DNA from: a virus
Length of the DNA: 42,676 nucleotides
Direction: 5' to 3' (one strand)
IMG/VR virus record: IMGVR_UViG_3300042518_000273
Coordinates: 1-42,676 of that record
A program made the translations under genes and the position numbers. Shown here piece after piece: positions 1 through 8,691 of this stretch. Under the pieces are notes generated by a model. The model ran no database searches. It saw only the letters and a program-made list of their open reading frames with translations, and was not told the origin of the DNA. Each line of letters starts with the position of its first letter. Position 1 is the stretch's first letter.

Positions 1-120
1 CATGACCACCTTGGTTTCGTCGTGCTTGCTGGGCCCGAACGTGGGGCCGACATGCACGAATCGGAAGGTGGCATCCAACTGGTCGAGAACAGAACGAACG
101 TCTTCGGTGAGAGTGAGCAT
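1..120 (-). CDS. 5' part of the gene between scaffold and capsid (cut by window edge)
   Basis: This is the first 40 codons of the gene that is complete at 42265-42627; the reading frame runs off the left edge. The start ATG (118-120) overlaps the scaffold stop codon as TAATG. Compared with the copy at the right edge there are three base differences, at positions 4, 31 and 43, all in third codon positions and all silent. It is a duplicate created by opening a circular assembly, not a second gene. Confidence 0.85.
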   Translation of the reverse strand, partial: MLTLTEDVRSVLDQLDATFRFVHVGPTFGPSKHDETKVVM

Positions 121-983
121 TAGTGAACCACCACCTTCCAACCATCAATGACCGACTGGGGCGTTGCCATGAGAACCGCACGGGCCTGTGCATCGCCGTA
201 AGAAGCACGCTTGACGATCTGGTGAAACTCTGCCGCCGACTTGGGAACGGCTGGGCCGGAGGGAGTTGAGCCGCGAATCAGCGGGGCCGAACGCCCGGCA
301 CCGATCTCGGTGGCGTGCCGCGAAGCGAGGTCACGAACGGCACCGACAGCCAACTTGGGATCAGCCAACCGGCGATTGAAGTCTTCCAGTTCAGCCTTGT
401 CAGTGACGAAGTTGACGGCCTGAGAGAGCAAGTTCTGAAGTTGCTCCTTGCCACCGACTACGCCCTCGGCCTCCAAGATAGCCGTCTGGACAGTCTGGTT
501 CTTGATGGCAACTTGAGCAGCCATCCCTTGGGCGATCAACTTGATGTCGCCCTTAGTCAGTGAGGGCTTGGCCTTCCTGATTGCTTCGTATTGCTCGTCG
601 GAAAGATCACCCTTTTCCATCCAAGTCTTCTCAAGGTCGGTCTGATTCAGACCGGCGGTTGAGATGATCTTGGTCATGTCCGCCTCTTCACTTACGGGCT
701 CTCCGATTTTGAGCGGATCGACGGGCTTGTTGTCGGGCTTGCGGATCGAACCGGCAAGCCTCTCCAACTCCTTGTACGCCCGTTCAGCGTCACCGGCATC
801 CTTGTAGGTGCCGTCCTCCCCGATGACCTTGGCGAGAGGTTCCGCTCCGATTCGGGAGCGGAGGTGGTTGATGCCGCTTGCCAATGCGTCGGCATCATTG
901 AACTTACCAGCAAATTTGGTAGGTTCGGTCGTCGTTGCTGGCGTGTTGTCGCCTGTCGGCGGCACGCTTGCTGCTTCTGACAT
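120..983 (-). CDS. Capsid assembly scaffolding protein (T7 gp9-like)
   Basis: This 287-residue protein is acidic and charged, lacks cysteine, and sits between portal and major capsid as T7 gene 9 does. Scaffolding proteins guide procapsid assembly and leave before DNA packaging. The middle (about residues 100-215) looks largely helical, with a basic C-terminal region. The start ATG at 983 follows TAGGAGCATGA, a good ribosome site, 8 nt after the portal stop. Its stop codon overlaps the next start as TAATG. The assignment rests mainly on position, length and composition, since scaffolds diverge quickly. Confidence 0.8.
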   Translation of the reverse strand: MSEAASVPPTGDNTPATTTEPTKFAGKFNDADALASGINHLRSRIGAEPLAKVIGEDGTYKDAGDAERAYKELERLAGSIRKPDNKPVDPLKIGEPVSEEADMTKIISTAGLNQTDLEKTWMEKGDLSDEQYEAIRKAKPSLTKGDIKLIAQGMAAQVAIKNQTVQTAILEAEGVVGGKEQLQNLLSQAVNFVTDKAELEDFNRRLADPKLAVGAVRDLASRHATEIGAGRSAPLIRGSTPSGPAVPKSAAEFHQIVKRASYGDAQARAVLMATPQSVIDGWKVVVH

Positions 984-991
984 TCATGCTC

Positions 992-2587
992 CTAACTGAT
1001 GAGTGCTGGATTGATGGCCGCTTGAGCAACATTGCTGACGGCTGCAATCCCTTCTTGGGCGGCTTGCTGTTCGATATCTCGCTGCATCTGCTGCCGGGCT
1101 TCCTGCTCGACTTCCTGATTGGTCTTGACCATGCCCGGCTCGTTGATGCCACGAAGACGAGCATAGACATCGAGGAACACGGTGGGCTCGATCTTGGCGA
1201 GGGCCTGCGGGCCGAGCAACTGAGCGACCTGAGCAACATCAAGCATTGCGGCTGCCTTGTTCTCGCGGGACAGGGCAGCAAGACCCGTAAGGATCTTGAT
1301 GCTCATGGACTTCTTGGGCAGGGCCGGAAGAATCTTCTTCTTCTCGATCAAGTGCATCCCGCGATGTGCGATCGGGAGTTGCAGGGCATCGGCAACCGGC
1401 GTGTAGAAACCGCCCAACGCGCCCTGAATCTGCTCGATGGTGATGCGTGCGATCTCAAATGCCGTGGTGCGTTCAGACCGGCGAACCGACTCTGACCCAA
1501 TCAGCATCGACTGACCAAGCCGGGCCTCCTTGTCACGGATGAACCCGCCAAGGAAACTGATGTCGTTGAGTTTGCCGCCCATTGACATGAAGCCGATGTC
1601 CTGCACCATGCCGCCTTCGACACGGGCACGGAACGGCTTGCCACTGTCCTTCTCAAGATCCTCTTCTCTCACTTCAGCGGAGTAGTCAATGACGGGATTG
1701 GCCTTGCTCGCCAACGCCGCCCACTGGATCATGCGGAAACTCGCCTCGTTGAGCGTCTTGAGATCGGGCCTCTTCGACTCGACAAATGACCGTGCGTAGT
1801 TCTCGCCGGGCACCAGTTCAAAGGGGACGCAGTAGTACGGGCTGATCCGCTCTTCCGACTCGGTGACGATGTTGCCGTTGACCTCTTGGCGAATCATCCA
1901 AGTCTTGGTCCAAGGCTGCCACTCGACCATCGTGAAGAGTTCACATTCACGACGATCAACTTCCTGCTCCATCAGCAGGCTCTTGTCCAGCGATGCCTTG
2001 GCGATCTGTTCATCCGTCATCGCCAGCGGATCAATCCGCTCGCGGATGATGTGGTACATGACGTTGCACTGGCTGTCGCGCCGCGTCACATACTGGTCAC
2101 GGCGGTACACCGTGAACCGAAACTCATCGTCCATCATGATGAGCGTTTCGCCGGTAATAACTACCTGCGTCAATGCGATGGTCTGGGCCGTGCGGAAGCC
2201 CGAGTTGTACTTGTTGCCGTACTCCATGCCGTCATCGAATCCACGGGATTCGATCATCGACATGAGCAGCAGTTCTCGCTTGAAGAGTTCCGCTTCGATG
2301 GCCTGCAACTCTTCGTTGCTGACGTTCGGGCTATAGCGGATCTCGGGGTTGAGGTCGAGCCGCAGCCAAGGTACTTCGGGCGGGAACAGGGCACCCAGCA
2401 TCCTGCCGACAAGGTTGGTGACACCATCAGCACCGATGTTCTGCCAAGTGTTCGGCAGGGGATTCTCGGGCGACTGGTTCTGGCGGGTCAGAATCCAAGG
2501 CTTGGTAAGTTGGGCGCATTCGCGTGCCCGCTCCAAGACTTGAATCCGGTTCGTGTCATCCGCCATCCACCGTGTCTTGATGCTCAT
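992..2587 (-). CDS. Portal protein / head-to-tail connector (T7 gp8-like)
   Basis: The 531-residue product matches the usual length of T7-group portals (T7 gp8, 536 residues). It is followed by scaffold and capsid in the expected order. Portals form the dodecameric ring at one capsid vertex through which DNA enters and leaves. The N-terminal region (RARECAQLTKPWILTRQNQ), the GRMLGALFPPEVPWLRLDL stretch near residues 61-79, and the ERTTAFEIARITIEQIQGALGG segment around residues 367-388 are typical of podoviral connectors. Its start overlaps the preceding gene's stop as ATGA, so translation is probably coupled. Confidence 0.92.
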   Translation of the reverse strand: MSIKTRWMADDTNRIQVLERARECAQLTKPWILTRQNQSPENPLPNTWQNIGADGVTNLVGRMLGALFPPEVPWLRLDLNPEIRYSPNVSNEELQAIEAELFKRELLLMSMIESRGFDDGMEYGNKYNSGFRTAQTIALTQVVITGETLIMMDDEFRFTVYRRDQYVTRRDSQCNVMYHIIRERIDPLAMTDEQIAKASLDKSLLMEQEVDRRECELFTMVEWQPWTKTWMIRQEVNGNIVTESEERISPYYCVPFELVPGENYARSFVESKRPDLKTLNEASFRMIQWAALASKANPVIDYSAEVREEDLEKDSGKPFRARVEGGMVQDIGFMSMGGKLNDISFLGGFIRDKEARLGQSMLIGSESVRRSERTTAFEIARITIEQIQGALGGFYTPVADALQLPIAHRGMHLIEKKKILPALPKKSMSIKILTGLAALSRENKAAAMLDVAQVAQLLGPQALAKIEPTVFLDVYARLRGINEPGMVKTNQEVEQEARQQMQRDIEQQAAQEGIAAVSNVAQAAINPALIS

Positions 2588-2775
2588 TGAGGAATCCTGA
2601 GTCCAGTCTGGTCGCCACTGGTGGCGGTCGAAGTGGGAATCACAAGAAGGTTTTGAACGCCACGCCGCATCCGCTCTTGACGGCGGCGGATCTCAGAGAT
2701 GACCCGCTCATCCTCGGTTACATCCTGTTCCCGTGTCGGGAGGGGAGCAGGCATCTGGAATCCACCACCACCCAT
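2584..2775 (-). CDS. Small protein upstream of portal (position of T7 gp7.3)
   Basis: A 63-residue protein with a glycine-rich start (MGGGG), a charged middle (REQDVTEDERVISEIRRRQERMRRG) and a C-terminus reading LLVIP...GLRIPQ. T7 has gp7.3, a small virion protein, directly upstream of the portal gene, and its C-terminus also has a hydrophobic-basic stretch followed by a Gly-containing tail. The homology is an inference from position and this weak resemblance. GGAGAACTGAC precedes the ATG, and the stop overlaps the portal start as ATGA. Confidence 0.65.
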   Translation of the reverse strand: MGGGGFQMPAPLPTREQDVTEDERVISEIRRRQERMRRGVQNLLVIPTSTATSGDQTGLRIPQ

Positions 2776-2776
2776 G

Positions 2777-2995
2777 TCAGTTCTCCATTGCTCGCTTCAT
2801 TCTCATGCCTACATGCTCACGAAGCATGTGTGCCACCGATGCCTGTCCGATCTTGATACCCAGCGTAGCGGCATCCTGTACGCTGCAAGGAATCTGCGAT
2901 GCTGACACAATCTGCACAGGCTGATACATCTTATCAAGAATATCAGCAAGTTCTTGCAGAGTGTCGATATCAAATTTGTCCAGTGGGTTTGCCAT
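2777..2995 (-). CDS. Hypothetical 72-residue protein
   Basis: The product (MANPLDKFDIDTLQELADIL...) has a helical, leucine-rich N-terminus and a basic C-terminus ending HVGMRMKRAMEN; I do not recognise a family. The ATG at 2995 was chosen over an in-frame GTG at 3001, but neither has a convincing Shine-Dalgarno sequence. Family A palindrome 3002-3021 lies immediately upstream. The stop is 1 nt from the next start, so it belongs to the portal operon and may be a small head or tail accessory protein. Confidence 0.6.
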   Translation of the reverse strand: MANPLDKFDIDTLQELADILDKMYQPVQIVSASQIPCSVQDAATLGIKIGQASVAHMLREHVGMRMKRAMEN

Positions 2996-3001
2996 TTTCA
3001 C

Positions 3002-3021
3002 TTAGCGCAGTGCTGCGCTAA
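3002..3021. repeat. Family A palindrome, copy A1
   Basis: TTAGCGCA-GTGC-TGCGCTAA fills the gap between the putative hydrolase gene and the small gene that starts the portal operon, ending six bases before the latter's ATG. Confidence 0.9.
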
Positions 3022-3022
3022 C

Positions 3023-3496
3023 TCAATCCATCTCGATCTGTTTGTGACCCTGCGACCGTAGGTAGTCCCACAAGTTGCCGGGAGTGATGATGCCTTTTGG
3101 TACATCCATACCTGCTTCACGAAGAATCATGCAGGTCGAAGTCACACAGTCGTTCGATTTGACAAGGCCGAAGGTGAGTCGCCTGATGATCGTTCTTGAA
3201 CACTTGACCGGCCCAAGATCAGCAGCCAGTTCCACGTTGATTGGTGCTGGAGTCTTCAACTCAAAGCACCAAGCCAGCCGTGGGTACTTCAAGCAGAACG
3301 CAAGCGTGTCGTAGTACCTTGGACCGAAGAGCGTCTGGTCCAGAACGACGCGATTGTCTGCGATGCATACATGAACTAACTCGCATCTACCAAGGGTGGC
3401 GATGAGCCAGATAATGAACGACCTGTACGCCAGACCCTTGAACTTGCGAATGGCTCTCCATGTGATTCGCCGCTTGCGGTAAGTCACGAAGAACAC
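3023..3496 (-). CDS. Possible circularly permuted papain-like cysteine hydrolase
   Basis: About 157 residues if the GTG at 3496 is the start; this start is uncertain because an open frame continues upstream into the neighbouring gene. An ELVHVCIAD segment offers a histidine, followed about 75 residues later by SNDCVTSTCMILREAG, which offers a cysteine at the head of a helix. Histidine before cysteine is the order in permuted NlpC/P60 (YiiX-type) papain folds. If correct it could cleave an amide or peptide bond, possibly in cell wall, and is the only endolysin candidate seen. Function is inference only. Confidence 0.5.
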   Translation of the reverse strand: MFFVTYRKRRITWRAIRKFKGLAYRSFIIWLIATLGRCELVHVCIADNRVVLDQTLFGPRYYDTLAFCLKYPRLAWCFELKTPAPINVELAADLGPVKCSRTIIRRLTFGLVKSNDCVTSTCMILREAGMDVPKGIITPGNLWDYLRSQGHKQIEMD

Positions 3497-3506
3497 ATAG
3501 CAAGTG

Positions 3507-3743
3507 TTAGCAACCCCAACGCTTGCGGGCTGCTTTTCCACGCTCTCCCTTCCATGATCGGCTACGAGCGCAGAACGATTTGTGCCTTGGGTCATCCTTG
3601 TTTTTGGTGGGTGGTTGGAGGTTGGAACCCGTGGCACGGTTGTATTTCCTGCGACCCTTCTCAGTCAGACCGGCACCTTTCGACACGGATAACTTCTCAC
3701 CACGACCAACACTCAGATTGACCTTCTTGCCTTTCTTTGCCAT
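3507..3743 (-). CDS. Small basic DUF6321-like protein
   Basis: This 78-residue, Lys/Arg-rich protein contains AGLTEKGRRKYNRATGSNLQPP, then RHKSFCARSRSWKGERG, and ends ARKRWGC. The combination of GLTxKGRxKYNRATGSNL, KSFCAR and a terminal basic W-x-C is characteristic of a family of small phage proteins annotated DUF6321, whose function is unknown to me. AGAAAGGACGATC precedes the ATG. It follows the methyltransferase closely, 24 nt after its stop. Confidence 0.75.
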   Translation of the reverse strand: MAKKGKKVNLSVGRGEKLSVSKGAGLTEKGRRKYNRATGSNLQPPTKNKDDPRHKSFCARSRSWKGERGKAARKRWGC

Positions 3744-3767
3744 GATCGTCCTTTCTTCACTTATGGG

Positions 3768-4382
3768 CTACCACAAAAGATCGGTAGGATTTACACGTTC
3801 TTCTGCTATCTTAGCGTAGTGAGTGTCAATCTCAATGCCAATAAACCTGCGATTGGTGATATTGCACGCGATTCCCGTGGTGCCTGAACCACAGAACGGA
3901 TCAACTACTAAGTCGCCGGGCTTGGTGTAATCCTCGATGATCCGCTTCATCAACTCGATTGGCTTCTGCGTAGGGTGAACCCGCTTGATCCCATGCCCAT
4001 CGGCGTTGACAACGCCGCCGTGCTGGATGCGGTAGATGCGATCGAACCCGCTGGTTCGGTTCACCCATGCCAACTCAAATGGGCTGCCGAGCATCCGGTC
4101 GGCAGTCTCGACCACTCGCTTGTCCCAGCAAATCCATCGCCCACGGTGAGGCAGCATGTGCGGGTAGCAGTTCGCACCGAACGAAACCACCAAGCACTCA
4201 AGACCGAGGATTGGGCGAAGGTCAAGTTCGCCGTCGTCGTTCTTGATACCTTGCCATTCGCGGTTCGATCCAGAATGTCCCTTCCATGAAATGCCATAAG
4301 GCGGATCGGTGATGACCGCATCCGCCTTGGCGATCTCGTCCATGTAATCGGCGAAGTTACCGCAGATGATCGTTTGCTTCAT
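3768..4382 (-). CDS. DNA methyltransferase (DPPY-type, N6-adenine or N4-cytosine)
   Basis: A 204-residue enzyme with catalytic motif IV DPPYG at 26-30 and the S-adenosylmethionine-binding motif DPFCGSGT at 161-168. The catalytic motif comes first, the order of beta-class amino-methyltransferases. HPTQKP at 136-141 is also typical of the family. There is no cognate restriction enzyme nearby, so it probably modifies phage DNA against host restriction or marks regulatory sites. The target sequence cannot be read from the gene. It is short for the family, suggesting a minimal target-recognition region. The start overlaps the preceding gene by 26 nt. Confidence 0.92.
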   Translation of the reverse strand: MKQTIICGNFADYMDEIAKADAVITDPPYGISWKGHSGSNREWQGIKNDDGELDLRPILGLECLVVSFGANCYPHMLPHRGRWICWDKRVVETADRMLGSPFELAWVNRTSGFDRIYRIQHGGVVNADGHGIKRVHPTQKPIELMKRIIEDYTKPGDLVVDPFCGSGTTGIACNITNRRFIGIEIDTHYAKIAEERVNPTDLLW

Positions 4383-4584
4383 ATAGGGTCATCTGATCCA
4401 GTGGTATCTCGATCTTCTCTTTTGCGTTTGACGCAAACTCGTTGATATGAATCAGCACCTTCTCCATCGCTGAGTGAATCGCACTGATGGTGTCATCACC
4501 GTAGCCAGTGAACAACTGCCCGTCGTGCGTGTACTTGGCGTAGAACTTGGGCTTGCCGATCTTGTTGTGAACGATTTCGATCAT
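4357..4584 (-). CDS. Hypothetical 75-residue protein carrying a family C palindrome
   Basis: I do not recognise this protein. The N-terminal half (EIVHNKIGKPKFYAKYTHDGQLFTG) looks like a small beta sheet and the middle (ISAIHSAMEKVLIHINEF) like an amphipathic helix. Its start is coupled to the RNA polymerase stop (TGATG). Codons for EFASNAKE contain family C palindrome 4421-4437, which is also found in unrelated genes, so that stretch is probably an insertion in a tolerant loop. Its 3' end overlaps the methyltransferase gene. Confidence 0.7.
   Translation of the reverse strand: MIEIVHNKIGKPKFYAKYTHDGQLFTGYGDDTISAIHSAMEKVLIHINEFASNAKEKIEIPLDQMTLYEANDHLR
4421..4437. repeat. Family C palindrome, copy C1
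   Basis: TTTGCGT-TTG-ACGCAAA, seven pairs, inside the 75-residue gene after the RNA polymerase; translated as ASNA. Confidence 0.85.
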
Positions 4585-7118
4585 CAGTTGAAGAAGTATG
4601 GAGATGTCAGAACAAGGTTGATGTCGAAGTCGCCGGGCTTGGGTGCGTCGGAGAACTTGATGTCAGGGTGCATTTTCACCCACTGCTGTCGCAACTTGAG
4701 CAAGTACGGCGATTCGTGCAGACGAACAAACTGCTTGCGGTTGATCTCGCCAACCACCTGCTTCGTGGCTGCGTGCGAGAAGAAGCGGTCATGCGTGGCG
4801 GCGAAGTCGATGTGGCAATCGCGGCACTTCATCGCCGTGTAGAGCATGTGTGTCGAGTCGAGCGAGTGAAGCACGTTGGGTGCCGAACCATCGACCTGCG
4901 CCCTTCTCGCCACCGGAAGACTTGCATCTTCGATGGCGAGCGTGATCTGCTGCATGATTGTCTCGATCTTGTACTTGCCCTTGTTGCGGTGCGGCTGAAC
5001 CACCGGCAAGCCCAACTCCGTGACCCAAGAGAGCGGGCGATTCTCCAAGCAAATCAGGTTGGCACACTCCCTGATCCAACTCATCGCGCCTCTTGCACTC
5101 TGGCACACGCTGCCGATGCACGACAGAATCACCTTCGACAAGTAGTACGCGATCGGATACCGCATCTGCTTACTGACTGAAGGGTACTTGGCGAGTTCGC
5201 CTTGTACTTGAAGGCGTGCCCCCGTGTGCGTCACGCCGTAGACATCGGTCATCACAGGCTGCTTGACGATCTTGCGGATGGCAAATGGCAACGCCATTTT
5301 CGCCACGCTGCTGAGCAACATCTTGGCTGGGATGTTGTTCTCTTCCATGTACGGAACCATCGTGCCGCTGGTGTCTCCGATGTCGGCCTGCACCTGCTTG
5401 ACCACGGCATCGGTGATGATGGTGTAGATGCTCTGCGGCTTGGTGTTGGCCGACAGGTTCACCAGCCCGCCGAGCCACGGATCTCGCAGCATGGCGGCGT
5501 AGTGCTGCAATCCGTTGCACGTTCCGTCGCTGCCGACAGGGAGATGTGCCGCTTCTTCGGGGTGCAGCAACGCCATGCAAGCGGCAAGAAACTGGAAGGG
5601 CTTATCAGCCCCGGTCCAGAAGTTGTTGTCGTGCGGATTGGCGGCGCAGTCCAGCATGATCTTCATGTGCTGGTGGCCCCACGCCTCACGATCGTCGTAA
5701 CTCACCTTGTCGTTGCCGTAGCAGTTCGACGCATGGATGAACAGTTCGCGGAGCGGTGCCTCGATGCCGTTTGAAAACTGGACCAAGGCGACCTGATGGT
5801 CGGCACCCTGATGGTTGACTGCTTGCGGAATCGGATAGCACCGGCCTCGGTAATCCATCTGATGCGGGAAGTAGATGCAGTCTTCGTTTGCAAACGTTTC
5901 GGCGGTGGAGATGGTGGACAGGAAGTTCTTGCGTTGAGACTTGTAGCCGATATTGCGACGATGAACATGGCAGCACGACAGCCGCCACTTCTTGCGAAGT
6001 TCCTTGCTCAACTCAAGGTAGTTGCCGGGCCGGTCGGGGAGCGGATCGTTATTGGCCGGGGGAATCCCAAGCATGTTGCCGCCACGCTTCCAGACTTCGT
6101 TCAGCACGTTGAGCATCCGCAGGTTAATGCGCATGCCGGTAACGCAGATGGAGTTCAACGCATCGAACACGCGAGACAAGTCGGTCGAGTTGATCGCGTC
6201 CTTCTGAGACTTTGAAATCTTGCTGATGAGCGGCGTGCGGATCTTCATGTACCCGCCCTCCGACCTCTCACGCGAGTCGGTCTTCTCTTGCCATGGCAAC
6301 GGAGTCACCACCATGGGCGAGTACTTGGGCCGCAACTTCTGGCGGATCTCATGGCCGTCATTGATGATTTTCCAAGCGTCTTCGGTGAGTCCGAAGAACC
6401 CGACATCCTTGATGCCAACCTCTACGATTTCGTGGAAGAAAGCAGGCTTGAAGTCTTCGTCGTAGTAACTGCCGCACGACGCTGCGGTCATGAGATTGCT
6501 GAGCAGGTTGTCGCCCAGCATCGTCAAGGCTACACGGTTGGTCTTCTCGCATGAGAGATTCTTCTTTGCCCACCAGCAGACACGGCGAATCTTGTTCATC
6601 TTGAGCCGACGCATCAACTCGTCGTACGCCTCACGATCGGTCTTCTTGCCCATGGCAAGATACATCTCGGCCATGACGGACCTGCCGATCGAGTAGGCGA
6701 TGTTTGAATAGCGAACGCCAGACTTGTACGTTGACTCGTCGGTGATCTTGTTGTACACCGTGAACAACTCGGAATCCATGCAATGGCCCAAGGCTTCGTG
6801 CATGGTGATGACGGCCAACTTGTCGGGAGACAGCAGCGACATGAGCGGCCCGACCACCGCAAGATTGCGACCGGCCTTGCCCTTCTTGTAGTCGTTCAAC
6901 TCGGCGGTGATGGACTTCTCAAGCGGCTCAAACCAGTACATGCACAACCGTTCGGCAGGCTTGAGATTGGCACCCTCGCCGCGCTTGACGGCATTGTCGC
7001 AGAACTTGCGGTATCGCTCGACACCAGCGTCGATCGACAGCAACTCAGAGTCGATCTGCTGCGTGATCTTGCTGCCGGTGAGCAGCGGTTCGCTGAGAAC
7101 CATGTCGGTCTTTTTCAT
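4584..7118 (-). CDS. Single-subunit DNA-directed RNA polymerase (T7 gp1-like)
   Basis: The 844-residue enzyme (T7 gp1 has 883) transcribes phage genes from phage-specific promoters. Motif A reads DGTCNGLQHYAAM with the metal-binding aspartate at residue 531. Motif B reads RKIVKQPVMTDVYG, with lysine about 619 and tyrosine about 627 matching T7 Lys631 and Tyr639. NVLHSLDSTHM is followed by motif C in ATHDRFF with the second aspartate at 777. The ATG at 7118 overlaps the endonuclease stop as ATGA. It lies after the replication genes rather than at the start of the genome as in T7, so host polymerase probably transcribes a longer early region first. Confidence 0.97.
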   Translation of the reverse strand: MKKTDMVLSEPLLTGSKITQQIDSELLSIDAGVERYRKFCDNAVKRGEGANLKPAERLCMYWFEPLEKSITAELNDYKKGKAGRNLAVVGPLMSLLSPDKLAVITMHEALGHCMDSELFTVYNKITDESTYKSGVRYSNIAYSIGRSVMAEMYLAMGKKTDREAYDELMRRLKMNKIRRVCWWAKKNLSCEKTNRVALTMLGDNLLSNLMTAASCGSYYDEDFKPAFFHEIVEVGIKDVGFFGLTEDAWKIINDGHEIRQKLRPKYSPMVVTPLPWQEKTDSRERSEGGYMKIRTPLISKISKSQKDAINSTDLSRVFDALNSICVTGMRINLRMLNVLNEVWKRGGNMLGIPPANNDPLPDRPGNYLELSKELRKKWRLSCCHVHRRNIGYKSQRKNFLSTISTAETFANEDCIYFPHQMDYRGRCYPIPQAVNHQGADHQVALVQFSNGIEAPLRELFIHASNCYGNDKVSYDDREAWGHQHMKIMLDCAANPHDNNFWTGADKPFQFLAACMALLHPEEAAHLPVGSDGTCNGLQHYAAMLRDPWLGGLVNLSANTKPQSIYTIITDAVVKQVQADIGDTSGTMVPYMEENNIPAKMLLSSVAKMALPFAIRKIVKQPVMTDVYGVTHTGARLQVQGELAKYPSVSKQMRYPIAYYLSKVILSCIGSVCQSARGAMSWIRECANLICLENRPLSWVTELGLPVVQPHRNKGKYKIETIMQQITLAIEDASLPVARRAQVDGSAPNVLHSLDSTHMLYTAMKCRDCHIDFAATHDRFFSHAATKQVVGEINRKQFVRLHESPYLLKLRQQWVKMHPDIKFSDAPKPGDFDINLVLTSPYFFN

Positions 7119-7405
7119 GACGAGAAGCACTCCGTTGTCCAGACCTTGTTCTTGATCGTTGCGGACACGACGAAGAACTCCGGGTACATCTCCGCGAAGA
7201 CCTTGATTTTCACTCGGGCATCGTCTTCCCAAAATCCCTTGACTTCATGGATCTCGATCGTGCCATCATCCCTGATGACAACAAAGTCGGGGGTGTAAAA
7301 AGTCTTGTCGGCCAGCCTGAACTTGATGGCTTCAAACCTCCAAGACACGAACGCCGGGTTGCGGGAAATGACCTCCTCGACGTACCGCACTTCGGTCTTG
7401 TTCAT
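7115..7405 (-). CDS. PD-(D/E)XK nuclease, DUF1064-like endonuclease
   Basis: A 96-residue protein with YTPDFVV (Asp40) followed by EIHEVKGFW (Glu54 and Lys56), the PD-(D/E)XK metal-dependent nuclease signature, and then RVKIKVFAEMYPEF. This layout is typical of the DUF1064 phage endonuclease family. It may resolve branched DNA or degrade host DNA, the place taken by gp3 in T7, though it is smaller than gp3. The ATG at 7405 comes 8 nt after the primase stop with a weak ribosome site; its stop overlaps the RNA polymerase start. Confidence 0.85.
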   Translation of the reverse strand: MNKTEVRYVEEVISRNPAFVSWRFEAIKFRLADKTFYTPDFVVIRDDGTIEIHEVKGFWEDDARVKIKVFAEMYPEFFVVSATIKNKVWTTECFSS

Positions 7406-7415
7406 CTTGCCCGGT

Positions 7416-8294
7416 TCACGCCGCGTCTTCCGTGCCTTGGCGAATCTGTGCATTGACTTGCTCCATGAGGGTTGCTGCCGTCGCACCACCGATAATCCAG
7501 TCTCGCACATCCTTCCCGACCATGGGGTGGAGAACAAGAATGTGATCCGCAAGCCCCTCAAGAGATGCAGCAGTAACGTATGCACCCCACTCTCCGGGCT
7601 TGCAATGCTGACAAAGGTTGTCGGTGCAGAATGAGCAATCTTCTCTACCGTCGTTCTCCGAAACGACAACAACAATCTTGGGCTTGATGATTTTGACCAA
7701 GCCGACGAGATGATCCCGACCGGACAGGTTGGACGGGCGACCGATGACGTTGAAGCCGATCGACAGCAGGGCGGCGGTCGATGTCGGGCCTTCGACGCAC
7801 CACACGATGTCACCCCACTTCGTACCAAGGCGAAAGAAAAGGCCGCACTTGCTTCCAAGAACGGCCCACTTCTTGCCCTTCATGTTCCTAAGTCTGATGC
7901 CGATCGCCTTGCCCTTGGCATCACGCATCGGGAACGAATATGTTCCGGAGGGCCAGCCCTTCGCGGACCCAACGCCCAACTCAACCAGCGATTGAGTTGA
8001 CACGCCGATGCTTGTAGCAAGAGCCGCAACCTCCTGCTCCGTGATCGCCGCAGCGTGTGACTGGTGTATCTGTTCGGCATTGATCTCCGGCCTCTGCTGG
8101 GGGAAGTATCTCTGCACCAGAACCGGGTTGTCGATCTTGACCCTGTGTAGCCAGCCAGCCTTGCCGAACAGGGTCGGGCTCTCGACACGCTGACACCCAA
8201 CCTTTGCACCATCGAGTGACACCACGCACCAATCGGGCTTGCCGCAAATCGGGCATGGCTTGGACTTCGTGACTGATCTGAATCCGGGGATCAT
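7416..8294 (-). CDS. DNA primase with zinc finger and TOPRIM domain
   Basis: The 292-residue protein starts with a zinc-binding module (CPIC at 14-17, C23, C34), as in T7 gp4 and bacterial primases. The TOPRIM core has WCVEGPTS (Glu168), VVVVSENDGRE (about 208-218) and a terminal KDVRDW (261-266). A second cysteine cluster (C220, C223, C228, C231) interrupts the TOPRIM domain and is unusual. Unlike T7 gp4 there is no fused RecA-type helicase; the SF2 helicase at 9181-10854 may be its partner. The start overlaps the preceding stop as ATGA. Confidence 0.9.
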   Translation of the reverse strand: MIPGFRSVTKSKPCPICGKPDWCVVSLDGAKVGCQRVESPTLFGKAGWLHRVKIDNPVLVQRYFPQQRPEINAEQIHQSHAAAITEQEVAALATSIGVSTQSLVELGVGSAKGWPSGTYSFPMRDAKGKAIGIRLRNMKGKKWAVLGSKCGLFFRLGTKWGDIVWCVEGPTSTAALLSIGFNVIGRPSNLSGRDHLVGLVKIIKPKIVVVVSENDGREDCSFCTDNLCQHCKPGEWGAYVTAASLEGLADHILVLHPMVGKDVRDWIIGGATAATLMEQVNAQIRQGTEDAA

Positions 8295-8482
8295 TGCATC
8301 TTCCTGATATCTTCTGCCAAGACGATCGCTTCCTTGCGAACATACAGGTACTCGTCTTCACGAACTGGAGACTTCGTTCTGGTAATCGGAACGACTTCCC
8401 AATCACCAAAGCCATCTGATGTCCTGCGCGTGAGAACGACCCGTATGTATGCTTGCTGCCCTTCTCGTAGAAACTGGCTCAC
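8291..8482 (-). CDS. Hypothetical 63-residue protein, GTG start
   Basis: The reading frame begins at a GTG overlapping the previous stop as GTGA, giving a protein starting with (M)SQFLREGQQAYIRVVLTRR. Strands separated by charged turns (YIRVVLTRR, DWEVVPITR, EYLYVRKEAIVLAEDI) suggest a small beta-rich fold. No family recognised. It lies in a run of five tightly overlapping genes between helicase and primase and is probably co-translated with them. The longer upstream open frame is the out-of-frame shadow of the previous gene. Confidence 0.65.
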   Translation of the reverse strand: MSQFLREGQQAYIRVVLTRRTSDGFGDWEVVPITRTKSPVREDEYLYVRKEAIVLAEDIRKMQ

Positions 8483-8691
8483 GTTGTCAACTCTTTCTTC
8501 TTGAGTATGCCTGACTTGGTGGTGGCATCCACGACGGATTGCCACCAGAGAATCGCCTTCTTGCGCAACGGATGATTCTTGGGATGATCGTCCATTGCTT
8601 GCCACATGCCGCGCCATGCCTGCACTTCCACTAACAGGATGTCGCGTTCCTTGATGATCTCGTTGACCATATCTCGTTCGATTGGGCTCAC
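8479..8691 (-). CDS. Hypothetical 70-residue protein, GTG start
   Basis: The protein starts at GTG (SPIERDMVNEIIKERDILLVEVQAWRGMW). The GTG overlaps the previous stop as GTGA, with GGAGG five bases upstream, so coupling decides the start. The helical N-terminal segment ending in E-V-Q-A-W-R resembles the LAAEVRAW segments of the two preceding genes, so it may be a more distant member of the same small family. A tryptophan-rich basic C-terminal half follows. Function unknown. Confidence 0.7.
   Translation of the reverse strand: MSPIERDMVNEIIKERDILLVEVQAWRGMWQAMDDHPKNHPLRKKAILWWQSVVDATTKSGILKKKELTT

Noticed and set aside
1-169. Terminal direct repeat of about 169 bases as physical genome ends (T7 has 160)
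   Set aside because: It lies inside two coupled genes and has strain-like differences; gene order places the ends near 19760-20360.
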